Shown here piece by piece: positions 50,501 to 58,200 of a stretch of DNA of 64,000 nt. The notes under the pieces were generated by a model, which saw only the letters and a program-made list of their open reading frames with translations, ran no database searches and was not told the DNA's origin. Both the position numbers and the translations under genes were made by a program. The DNA is taken from NCBI RefSeq assembly GCF_018320785.1, contig NC_054879.1, forward strand, positions 43,204,698 through 43,268,697, in the 5' to 3' direction. The number at the start of each line of letters is the position of its first letter. Position 1 is the first letter of the stretch. Source of the DNA: Cheilinus undulatus (lineage: Eukaryota > Chordata > Actinopteri > Labriformes > Labridae).

Positions 50501-51651
50501 AATTTGAATGTTGGGGCGCAGGTGGCCGAGTGGTTAAGGCGCACGCACCAATACACGGACGGCCCGGGTTTGAATCCGGCCTGGGGCCCTTTACCGCATG
50601 TCTTTCCCCCACTCTCGTCCCTGTTTCCGACTCTGTCCACTGTCCTCCTCTATCAAATAAGGGCACATGCCCAAAATAAATCTTAAAAAAAAAAAACTTG
50701 AATGTTTGCAATAATGCAGATAATAATGCAAAAATAATAAATAATAATGCATAAAATATCTGCTGCAAAACGTGTTAAACTGGTATTTTGACACATTTCA
50801 AGTTTAAGAAATAATGCTACTTTTGCGATTTGTAAATTGCAGCAGTTCATATTGAGATTTAATTAAATCTGCGATTAATTGGCCAGCCCTATTCATGAGC
50901 TGTAATCGTCAAGATCGAATCAAGAAATATTTGAATAATTTGCCTTGTGTGTGATAACTGTAGAATTTGGAAGTTTATCATTTTGAATTAAGAATAGCTT
51001 AATCGTGATATTCTGATTTTTTAGATGCATCTGTACCTCTGAAATAATGTAAGAAAACGGCTCAGGAAACCTTTGCAGGTGTTTTGAGTTAATTAGCTGA
51101 TTAGGGTGTGACACCATGATTTTCCAATATTGAACTTTACACAATATTAGTTATCTGTAAGCCATAATCATCAACATTTCAAGAAATAAAGGCTATATAA
51201 TATACGGGTTTCACTTTCTGAAATGAGTGACAAAAAAATAACTTTTTCATGATATTCTAATTTTTTTAAAGATGTACCTGTACTTATTTTTAAGATGCAC
51301 CTGCAGTTCCACTCTATTATTTATACTCACCAGCTATGACAGATCTGGTAGTTTTCGAAGTACAGTTTACCACTCTCATACATTATTGTGGATTTTGACG
51401 TCTTACTCCAGACTTTGATAAATTCCCTGCTGTCCTATAAGGTAAAAAAAAAATATGACATTAGTAAAAAAAAAAAAGAAACCAGTTAGTAGTCAAAGTT
51501 AATTTCTAAATATTTCCATTACCTGAATAATTATCCCTCTCAAGAGCTTCATATTGAGTCTAGTAATGGATCCAGCATCCTTGATCCCTCTGCTCCTGTG
51601 GCTCAGCAGCATAGCAGCGCTGGTGGGTCTTTTACACCGAGAGGGCGCCAT
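38509..51651 (-). CDS. dcaf17: DDB1- and CUL4-associated factor 17
   Basis: Fourteen exons (51523-51651, 51331-51434, 47359-47449, 47120-47253, 46934-47009, 46597-46674, 46401-46508, 44622-44724, 44353-44495, 42509-42618, 39724-39811, 39513-39596, 38704-38859, 38509-38616) sum to 1512 nt, or 503 aa plus TAA. Human DCAF17 has 520 aa and also 14 exons. The protein is a nuclear/nucleolar substrate receptor for the CUL4-DDB1 ubiquitin ligase; human loss causes Woodhouse-Sakati syndrome. Recognisable blocks are KVWSKTSKSTIMYESGKLYF, NNWLLRLSPETGK, IQIGGFPWHYIYTP, CCSLESD, SGRIIHMGP and the C-terminal EYEDELDLL, FFDRD, CHVYKLK. All splice sites are GT-AG and phases agree throughout. The ATG has a strong context (A at -3, G at +4), and its upstream bases come from a MITE (see 51652-51941). 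Introns hold hAT, LINE, SINE and TTAA elements. Confidence 0.96.
40403..41410. mobile_element. hAT-type element with CAGGGGTTCTCAACTGG ends
   Basis: Ends CAGGGGTTCTCAACTGG and CCAGTTGAGAACCACTG. Perfect 8-bp target duplication TGTTAAAG (40395-40402, 41411-41418). The interior 41080-41290 looks like a second repeat (CACACCTCAAACAAACTACA through TCTGGTGTGAATGCGCCC), probably nested. No transposase. In a dcaf17 intron. Confidence 0.88.
41701..41833 (+). repeat. Perfect 33-bp inverted repeat followed by a hammerhead-like core
   Basis: Bases 41701-41733 are the exact reverse complement of 41763-41795, with a 29-nt spacer. Directly after it comes CTGACGAAGACAGAAG, a short loop, then TCGAAACATGT. 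That is the CTGANGA...GAAA arrangement of a hammerhead core, with an imperfect stem II. Similar motifs are known at ends of Penelope-like retroelements. No reverse transcriptase is seen nearby, so the element assignment is inference. In a dcaf17 intron. Confidence 0.6.
42741..43105. repeat. Repeat shared with 61965-62490 (TTTTAGTTTTAGTC family)
   Basis: Shared blocks: TTTAGTTTTAGTC-type runs, TTGCCTGAATCTGG, then ACACCCTG/CACCCTGC, CTGAAAGGCAAAAGAG/CTGAAAGGCAGAAGAG and ATCATGGATTT. A dispersed non-coding element; class unknown. Confidence 0.65.
43106..44352. other. dcaf17 intron, mostly unassigned
   Basis: 43106-43620 looks like a MITE (begins TTTAAAGGGGTATTTCTGAT) but no matching right end was found. 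A 40-bp fragment at 43819-43860 matches the CAGATGGATTTG end of the element at 47704. 44025-44276 has short opposing open frames without similarity. Confidence 0.35.
45306..45930 (-). mobile_element. TTAA-target MITE, copy 3, carrying a SINE
   Basis: Ends AAGGGACATATTATGC and ATATGTCCCCT. The right flank is TTAA (45931-45934) and the left GTAA. Orientation is opposite to copies 1 and 2. It holds the tRNA-derived SINE at about 45585-45705, at the same internal place and in the same relative orientation as copy 2. Inserted into LINE sequence, so younger than that LINE. Confidence 0.82.
45585..45705 (+). repeat. tRNA-derived SINE inside TTAA MITE copy 3
   Basis: A-box region AGATAGCTCAGTGGGTTACC, B-box GATGGTTCAAATCCC, then a tail TTGGATAAAAGCATCTGTAA that matches the tail common to many fish SINE/LINE pairs. 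It is a SINE head and tail, not a tRNA gene. Confidence 0.75.
47704..48143 (+). mobile_element. MITE with CAGATGGATTTG termini, copy 2
   Basis: Terminal inverted repeats CAGATGGATTTG (47704-47715) and CAAATCCATCTG (48132-48143). The body is colinear with 16060-16485. No coding. In the large dcaf17 intron 47450-51330, directly left of an L2-type LINE remnant. Confidence 0.75.
48165..49372 (+). pseudogene. L2/CR1-type LINE 3' end, interrupted by another transposon
   Basis: 48165-48560 encodes the C-terminal domain typical of these LINEs: LQYVQISAARVLAHTRPTLT, INYKILLTYISLHALAPQCL, TPSQNLRSSDAGVL and, after a stop, TYGDRAFSATTPTLWNTLP. The characteristic 3' tail GTAAAGCGTCCTCAGGTTCC, TGAAAGGTGCTATATAGATC with ATT repeats is at 49298-49372. 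Between them (about 48616-49288) lies a foreign insertion. Strongly 5'-truncated and broken; not host coding. Confidence 0.8.
48616..49288 (-). mobile_element. Insertion in LINE 3' UTR with Myb/SANT-like ORF (possible PIF/Harbinger relative)
   Basis: A minus-strand frame at 49017-48658 starts MAKRNTTPHFWSKEETNHFI and continues SLVKDMNILSFVDVES. Its tryptophan and EE spacing resemble the Myb/SANT-like DNA-binding protein of Harbinger-type transposons. The right part (GGGTTATTGACTGCATGTAA) resembles ends of fish non-autonomous elements. No transposase is present and inverted ends could not be confirmed, so the class is tentative. Confidence 0.45.
49500..50100 (+). mobile_element. Possible solo LTR (retroviral/LTR element fossil)
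   Basis: A non-repetitive block with a TATA-like GTGTATAAGAAG near 49935, an AATAAA at about 50023 and a short downstream segment ending in CA. This layout matches U3-R-U5 of a vertebrate LTR. No internal coding region or second LTR is adjacent, so it would be a solo LTR. The boundaries are approximate and no clear target duplication was fixed. Lies in the large dcaf17 intron. Confidence 0.35.
50200..50891. mobile_element. hAT-type MITE with a SINE inserted
   Basis: Begins TAGAGCTGCACGATT and ends GGCCAGCCCTA (inverted). Flanks TTCATGAA (50192-50199) and TTCATGAG (50892-50899) are an 8-bp target duplication with one change. Same family as 8097-8705 and 54663-55163. It contains the SINE at 50513-50697. 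Confidence 0.82.
50513..50697 (+). repeat. tRNA-derived SINE with 9-bp target duplication
   Basis: The head GGCGCAGGTGGCCGAGTGGT (A-box) and GGGTTTGAATCCGGCC (B-box) derive from a tRNA. The body has CATGTCTTTCCCCCACTCTC and ends in CAAATAAGGGCACATGCCC and an A-tail. TTGAATGTT repeats on both sides (50504-50512, 50698-50706). The intact duplication, clean A-tail and well-kept promoter boxes suggest a fairly young insertion. Confidence 0.88.
50900..51330. other. dcaf17 intron 2, right part
   Basis: A/T-rich sequence between the hAT MITE and the exon at 51331-51434. Nothing recognised. Confidence 0.45.
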
Positions 51652-51941
51652 CTTTTGTTTTTTTGTCGTATCGACGTTTCATCCACACGGAAACAGCGTT
51701 TTGGGAACGGGCCGCCAGAGTGCACAAATCCGTAAACGACTACCGTTTCACCTCCGGGTGGACAGACAGCCGCATCTTTCTTGAAACGCTTACGTCACAC
51801 ATAGCCTAGGACGCCTGCGCGGGTCCGGCCAAAACAACAATGGCTGATCACAGGGTTGTGTTCGTGCTGCAGAAGCTACTGAGCTTTGTTATGGCTTTTA
51901 CAGCAAAACCTGATGCTCCGTTACCACCACCGCGAAACGCA
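51652..51941 (+). mobile_element. MITE copy B, left half, abutting the dcaf17 start codon
   Basis: Colinear with 14570-14895 of copy A: TTTCATCCACACGGAAACAG, TCCGTAAACGACTACCGTTT, GGGTCCGGCCAAAACAACAA and ACCACCGCGAAACGC all match. The left terminal repeat is missing, and similarity stops at the base next to the dcaf17 ATG (51649-51651). The dcaf17 leader is therefore read from this element. Confidence 0.75.
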
Positions 51942-52622
51942 TACACTGTATGTTCTTAAATCAAACGCGGAGAACAACCGGAAGGTAGTAATGTTACCTG
52001 CTGTGCCGGTGCTTCGAGGCGTAAGTCAAGCAGTAATATAGGAAGTGTTCCCGCGAAGCGCGTACCGAGGCTTGTATCGTTTCAGACGAGTGACGTCATT
52101 GGCGACGTCCGACGCCTCGCTGCCCGGCTGTACCACGTGACTGGTTCAGCAGGCGGTTAAGATATTTGCGCGAGGTTTGATCGTAGACATTATATCTGTG
52201 GGTTTGACGGCAATATAAACCCCATGTGTTCCATCCAAATTGTGTAGCTATGGCAGAGGAGATTTTTGGTTGGTTTTGAGTTTGTATTTTTTGGATATTT
52301 TGGAGAGTAAGACAGTTAAAACAATGCCATTTTCCAAAAGTGACACAGAACACAAATATTACCCCTACTGCCTTCAATATATGACGCTACCCATGTTTAT
52401 TATGATGCATGCATATGATATAGCAGTCATTATAAACTCAATAGAAAATACACTTTATTGATATAAACAAATATAGTCATACATTTTTTAAATTATTCAA
52501 AGTAATTCCCAAACAGCTGATACTGACACATAATTCAGTAAATCACAGAATACGTGGTAAAGATCACAGCCGCCTGTTTTCTTGAAGTCTTGTATGTTGA
52601 AATATTTCAATAAAAGTGTTAA
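51942..52622. mobile_element. About 680-bp insertion splitting MITE copy B
   Basis: This segment has no counterpart in MITE copy A at 14524-15104 and separates the two halves. It includes a CpG-rich stretch (52010-52150) with TGACGTCA (52091-52098, a CRE palindrome) and CCACGTGAC, then A/T-rich sequence with two AATAAA-like sites. No terminal repeats could be defined, so its class is unknown. Confidence 0.5.
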
Positions 52623-52830
52623 AAAGTTTTCTGTGATATTTTCTCCTTTGGTGCATTTCCGTGGCAGCGTTACAGCGCCGCGTACAGGCTTGGCCTATGC
52701 ACTACAGCGTTTTCAGGTGTTTCAGTGGTCCGGATATTTCCTGTAACGGTCCCGTCTTTACGGAAAACTTTCTCAAAATGAACCATCAATACATCGTTTT
52801 CGTTTCCGTGTGGACGGGTGGTCCCCGCTC
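52623..52830 (+). mobile_element. MITE copy B, right half
   Basis: Colinear with 14905-15075 of copy A (CATTTCCGTGGCAGCGTTAC, CGTACAGGCTTGGCCTATGC, CCCGTCTTTACGGAAAACTT). It ends with CGTTTCCGTGTGGACGGGTG, the inverted counterpart of the CCACACGAAAACG start of copy A. Lies just left of the candidate mettl8 first exon. Confidence 0.75.
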
Positions 52831-52839
52831 CTACCAGAG

Positions 52840-52901
52840 GATGTGAAGCAGCTCTACGGAGACCATGACATGAGATGACCCAAGACCACAACGAGAGCCA
52901 G
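52840..52901 (+). promoter_or_regulatory. mettl8: Candidate non-coding first exon of mettl8
   Basis: The mettl8 coding exon opens directly after an acceptor at 55293-55294, so the leader must begin upstream. A good donor (CCAG followed by GTACGA) at 52902-52903 closes a GC-containing stretch just right of the MITE that fills the dcaf17/mettl8 gap. This would place the two start sites about 1.2 kb apart, head to head. It is inferred only from the donor and position. Confidence 0.3.
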
Positions 52902-54029
52902 GTACGAACGATGTTTTCCCAGTTAGAGGATGAGAAAGCCTGAGAGGAACAGCTCTACCTGAAGTCCTAAGACTTGTTTACAGGCTCGAGCTTAGCTGAA
53001 GCATACGGCAAAAGTTAACAGCTAACTTGAAATCGCACTTCGATATTTTATTAAATTCTTTTCATGGGTGCCGCTGACGCTGCGTTGGTTGAACCGGGTA
53101 ATTGTCATATGGCCACAGCAGTGACATTGTAAATATTTAACAATATTTGACAATGTTACAACGCGTTGGCTGGTAACCCGAGTTAGCCTCCAATGCTAAC
53201 TGTATACGCTCTTCTTCTACTACTGAAAGTAGGCCGCACCGCAAAAGCACGTAACATTAGCGACCCCTATAGGGAACACGGCTGTGAAAACATCACTAAA
53301 TATGTCCAGAGTTGACTGGTCGACTAAAACTTTATTGAGTTTTTTTGATGAGGAAGAGTAGACTGTGGATATCCAAAAATATATCTTAGTCTTGATGATA
53401 ATTCTCCACATGTGCCTGTAAGGTATGTCAGTATTTTCATCAGTCTATATCAAATCAATTAAAGTATTGATAGTCCATCAATATGGATGTTTTACATTCA
53501 TATTAGTTTTACATTTCGACTGATCAAGTAAGTATAAATAAAATGTCTTACCTTAAGATTAAGACTGAAATTATGGACTTTTTAAATTAAGCTTGACCTT
53601 TTAAAAGTTTTTGTGACTTAAACTACAATTGTAAAACATTACTAAAACTAATGGACTTTTAGAGTTAAGGACTAACACTGGTTTAAAATAGCTGCTAAGG
53701 TTAACAATGTTAATTACACCTTTTTTAATTTCCCCACCTACCCTTTTTAAGTTCCTCCAGAAAGTTTGATAGAATCTCAGTTTGATTGTAATACTACACA
53801 ACTGTGCCCTGGATTTTTTTTTCAGTTCTCCACTGAAGCATGTGATAGTTAAATAGCATGAAATACAAAACTGAAACTGTTTTTTGCTGTAGTGTTAAAA
53901 AACACAGGTGATATCAAAATGTAATACTCCTGTTTTTCAGGATTGTATCTCTTTTCTAATATTAAATTTTTGGGAATTTTTAGTGGATATGACTATCAGC
54001 ATGAGATATAACCAACACAGCAGCAGACA
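52902..54029. other. mettl8 first intron, left part
   Basis: A/T-rich intron sequence after the candidate first exon. No recognised transposon or coding segment; a further non-coding exon could be hidden here. Confidence 0.4.
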
Positions 54030-54600
54030 AGGTAATGATAGTGTCAAACATTGAACCCAGTGATTTTCTTTTTATTCTTTTTTTTTTTTTGCCACTTATA
54101 ATCAATTTGTACTGATTTGAGCCCATTATGCCACCTCTTTTATGTCAATTCTTGCCCATTTTTACCACTCTTATGTAATTTTTGCCACTTATATCCTGCC
54201 TTTTTGCAATTTTTGCCCCTTATTTGCCATTTTTTGTGCCACTTTTTTACCCATTTAAGCTGCCTTTTGCCAATAAATGCCACTTTTTCCTGTTTTGCCA
54301 TTCAGCTCATTTTTCCAACCTTTTTGCTGATTTGTGCCCATAATATGTTATTTTTCCCTATTATTTTCAATTTTTTTGCCACATTTTTGCTGCTCTTTGA
54401 CCATTTTTGCCACCTGTAACTCATTTTTGTCCCTTTTCACCCATTTTAACCACTTTTTGACCGTTGTAGCCCCCGTGAATCTGTTTTTATTGCCACTTCA
54501 ACCCATTTTTGCCACTTTTCACCACTTAGATTGTGGCTCTTGCAAATGTATTTTTCAACAATTTGGCTCATTTGTTGAGGAGGGTTGAGTAACACTGATC
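54030..54600. repeat. TTTTTGCCACTT minisatellite-like tract (hAT interior type)
   Basis: About 20-bp units around CATTTTTGCCACTTTT, the reverse complement of the interior arrays in the hAT elements at 2833 and 36590. It ends in GGTTGAGTAACACTGAT, a decayed version of the GTTGAGAACCACTG terminus. It is likely a 5'-lost, inverted copy of that family. Open frames here are low-complexity artefacts. Confidence 0.6.
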
Positions 54601-54662
54601 TAAATAATTATTGAATGCTTTTTATCATCTCCTTAATCTCAACTGAATTTCTGAGTTTTGTA

Positions 54663-55163
54663 TAGGGCTGGGCAATTAATCGGAAATTAGATTAAATTGC
54701 AATATGGCCTGCTGCAATTCTTTAACCTGAAATTTGTGTCAAAATACCAGTCTGAAACTGTTTTTGCAGCAGAGATGTTATACACTACATATGCAATCAT
54801 TCTAGTGGCATATTTTTAGAATAATGTACAAAAAATCCCATTTGCTTCATTTTTGTATGTTTTCCTTATTAAATATGAGAATTATATTTTTAAAAAATCC
54901 TTTTAATACAAAAGTTCATATCTGATTTGTAAAATGAGTCAAAATCATAACAGTTGGATTTTTTTTTTCACAATTGTCAATATGTAATATATATCTAATG
55001 TCAAATCTAATACTGTGTTGGCTATAGTAGAATGAATTATTGCTTGTTTTGTTGGAAAATTCATGAGACTAGGAACTTGAGAAATAATCACATATTTAAT
55101 CGCAATCCCAATATTGGGTAAAAAATTAACTGTTAGATTATTTTCCCAAATCGTTCAGCCCAA
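54663..55163. mobile_element. hAT-type MITE, TAGGGCTGGG family
   Basis: Starts TAGGGCTGGGCAATTAATCG and ends GTTCAGCCCAA. Flanks GTTTTGTA and GGCTTGTA agree at 6 of 8 bases. Interior blocks AAATTGCAATATGGCCTGCT match 8097-8705. In the mettl8 leader intron, about 130 bp before the first coding exon. Confidence 0.7.
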
Positions 55164-55299
55164 GGCTTGTATGATATTAATGATTCAGAACGCAGTATTA
55201 TATTGCAAGAAGGGGACATTTTTGTTAGTATTAATCAGATATAGCTCCCCTAAGTCCACTAAGCTGTATTCAGCTCTTCTTTTCTTTTTTCTAGAATAA

Positions 55300-58200
55300 A
55301 TGCATCACATGTGGAGCTCCTCTGGAGCCAAACTGGCTAAAGTTTTCACCAGATTATCTTGGAGACTAAAGAGCACAGGAGGAAGACCTTCAGCTCCCCT
55401 GGGTTCTCGGATACTGACCAATCCTGATGACATCTTTAAGCACAACATGTGGTCAGTGGTGTACACATCTTTTAACATTTTATCAACAAATTTAGAATAA
55501 AAGAGCAGGTACGCCGTCTTTTATACTAAAATATATAATGAATCTACATGCTAAAGATTTGACTTTTCCTCTGCTCTTTTATTGCTCTATTTATCAGGGA
55601 TCATGTACAATGGACTGAAGAGGATGAGGAAAATGCACGGCAGAAGACAGAAGAAAACTCCTGTGTACAAATTCCTTTAACAGAACAAGGCAAGGCACAC
55701 GTGAGAAAAGAATATTCAAAGTTGGATTTTCTTATTTACATGGAAAACACGCTCAGATTAGATGTCCCTGAATCTGACCCACACAGGTAAATTTACAACA
55801 GAAGCCTCTCGCTACTGGGACAAGTTTTATGGGACGCACCAGGATAAGTTCTTCAAAGATCGCAAGTGGCTGTTTTTAGAATTCCCAGAGCTACTACCTC
55901 CAGGTGCAAAAGGCGAGACGACAAACACCTGTTTTGATGATCATCAGGCGCCTTTCCCACATACCTCTGGATCCAGCTCAGATGCAGAGAGCAGGCAGCA
56001 GCAGTACAAAACAAACCACAACACAACAGAAGCCTCAGATCATCAGGGATCTTGTCAGGGGACAGCTGTAGAAAACAATGAGACTGCGTTCCCTGGCCAG
56101 CATGCATCTTTCAGGATTTTAGAAGTATGAAAAACTGTTCACAAGCATTCATGTTTTTTTTATTTATCACCCTAATGCAGACTTTTACATAACTGATTGC
56201 AAACTGTGAGTTGCTGTGTATTAAGTGTTGGAGAAAAAAGCTTAAACAAAATTACATTACTTAGATTTGCTCTGCAGGTATATCAATAAAATATGTTTTG
56301 TCTTTCCAGGTTGGATGTGGGGTTGGTAACAGTGTATTTCCCATTGTTAATTCCATAAAGTGAGTATACACTTCACATATATACATGCATTCATTTAGAA
56401 TCAACCATTCCAGTGGCACCCATATCAATCATACATCAGGTTTTCCATCAGGTTTTCAGTGCAGCCACTGCAAATGCACCCAACACATGCTAATGAGATC
56501 CAGTATTTGTAACCCTTTTGTGTTTATTGATAAGATTTATTCAGAGATATTTTATGACATCATCCAGCCATACATCATTATAACATGACATGATTCTGCA
56601 GATGTACCCACACTGGATGTCAGATGTTCATGTTCTCTTATTCTAGAATGATAATCTTCTGTTCCTGCAGTTTTCTGTCCGTTTGTTATCCTTGGAGTGC
56701 AGAGATGGCATCTGTTAATTTTTTTGTTTGTAAAACTTCCCCATCTTTTTCAAAAACATCAAATGATCAATTAAGGATTTACAGTGCATTTACAAAGTAT
56801 TCAGACCCCCTACACTTTTTCATTTTTTTATGTTACAGTAAAGAAATTTCATTTTTATTCTCATTAATCTGCACTCAGAAACCATTATGGTATAGCTTGG
56901 AATAAAGTTCCGCCCTCCTCTCAGCTGGCGGCTGGTGGCTGAGAGGAGGGTCACAGCCACATCCATGTCCTGGGAGGGGTGTGGTCAGGGGCAGTGTCAG
57001 ACCACTCATTAACATTTAAAGCCACAGTCACAGAAACAGCTCGTTCTGAGCAGGGTTGAAACAGAGGGGTTGCTAGACATGCAAAAATCCAATACTGGAG
57101 TATTTTTTTCAGCAACAAACTTCATAGGTATGTTTTGGGAATCTCTGAGACCAACAAGAGTTTGTCTAAAAGGGTTAAAATATGTGACCTTTAAAATAAA
57201 AAAGTTAACGTGTCTGAATGCACTCTATGTTTGGCTTCTACTAAACATGAAATCCAAGCTGAAATGCAGCACAACCTGCTCTTTTTATCTATTGTCTTTC
57301 ATCACACAGTGGTTTGCTAAAGTTTTGTTGTGTTTACAGAGGTGCCGATGCATTCTTATACTGTTGCGATTTCTCCTCATGTGCCATTCAGCTGGTCAAG
57401 GTGAGCATCATATTCCAGGGTTAATACATTTATTCTTCAAATATTAAATCCATATGTGATGCTTTCAGGTGATATATTTGTGCAGAACATGATAAATACT
57501 GTCAATAATTTAGGCTTGGGAAGTACTGGTGGGAATACTGTTGTGATGGGAATTTATTTTTGGTAAAATGTTTACGAGTTATTCCTTAACACACTAAAAC
57601 AAACAAGGCAGGTGTTTCTTATTATTATCAAAAGAGGATCTCAGTCAAATTAATCAAATTCATCTGCAGATATTTTGAAACTCTGAACTTTAAATATTGC
57701 AGTGGCAAGTCAGCTTTATAGCTTTGAATGGAAATATACAGACCTAATATTAATTTAAAGTCTTTATTACTTAACACACTTATTGTTACAATTATTTGAT
57801 TAAAAAAAGGTAAGTTACAGTTTTGTCTAAAAACAAGATAGGATATAAAATCTATTGCGGCAGTACAACACCAGAGTTGCATTACTAAAACTTTAAGGAT
57901 CGGTGTCAATTTCCTTAATTTTGGGGGATCAGCAATTAGCCGATACTTTCATATGAAATCGATCTTATCCACCGATGTTATCTACCTCTACCTGCTAAAA
58001 TGTGAAAAATGAAAGACTTTAGGAACTGATATATTTAGTAGTTTGGACAGCAAGCTCTAAACTTTTCATTTATATTTGTGAGAACTACATCATGTGCAGT
58101 TAAAACAACAAGTTTGTATTGTTTCACAGGTATTTTTCAATGGTTTTTAATAAAATAAGATTGGAACATTGAAGGTGTATGCTGTCAGTTATAAAAAAAA

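Noticed and set aside
50513-50600. tRNA-like sequence with good A and B boxes
   Set aside because: It is the head of a SINE with body, A-tail and target duplication, not a tRNA gene.
54117-54588. Open frames of 84-100 codons rich in Phe, Leu, Cys and His
   Set aside because: Produced by the TTTTTGCCACTT repeat tract; low-complexity artefact.
55690-55701. Alternative GT donor of mettl8 exon 2 at CACGTGAG
   Set aside because: Using it would shift exon 3 out of the conserved METTL8 frame; the GC donor at 55690 is required.
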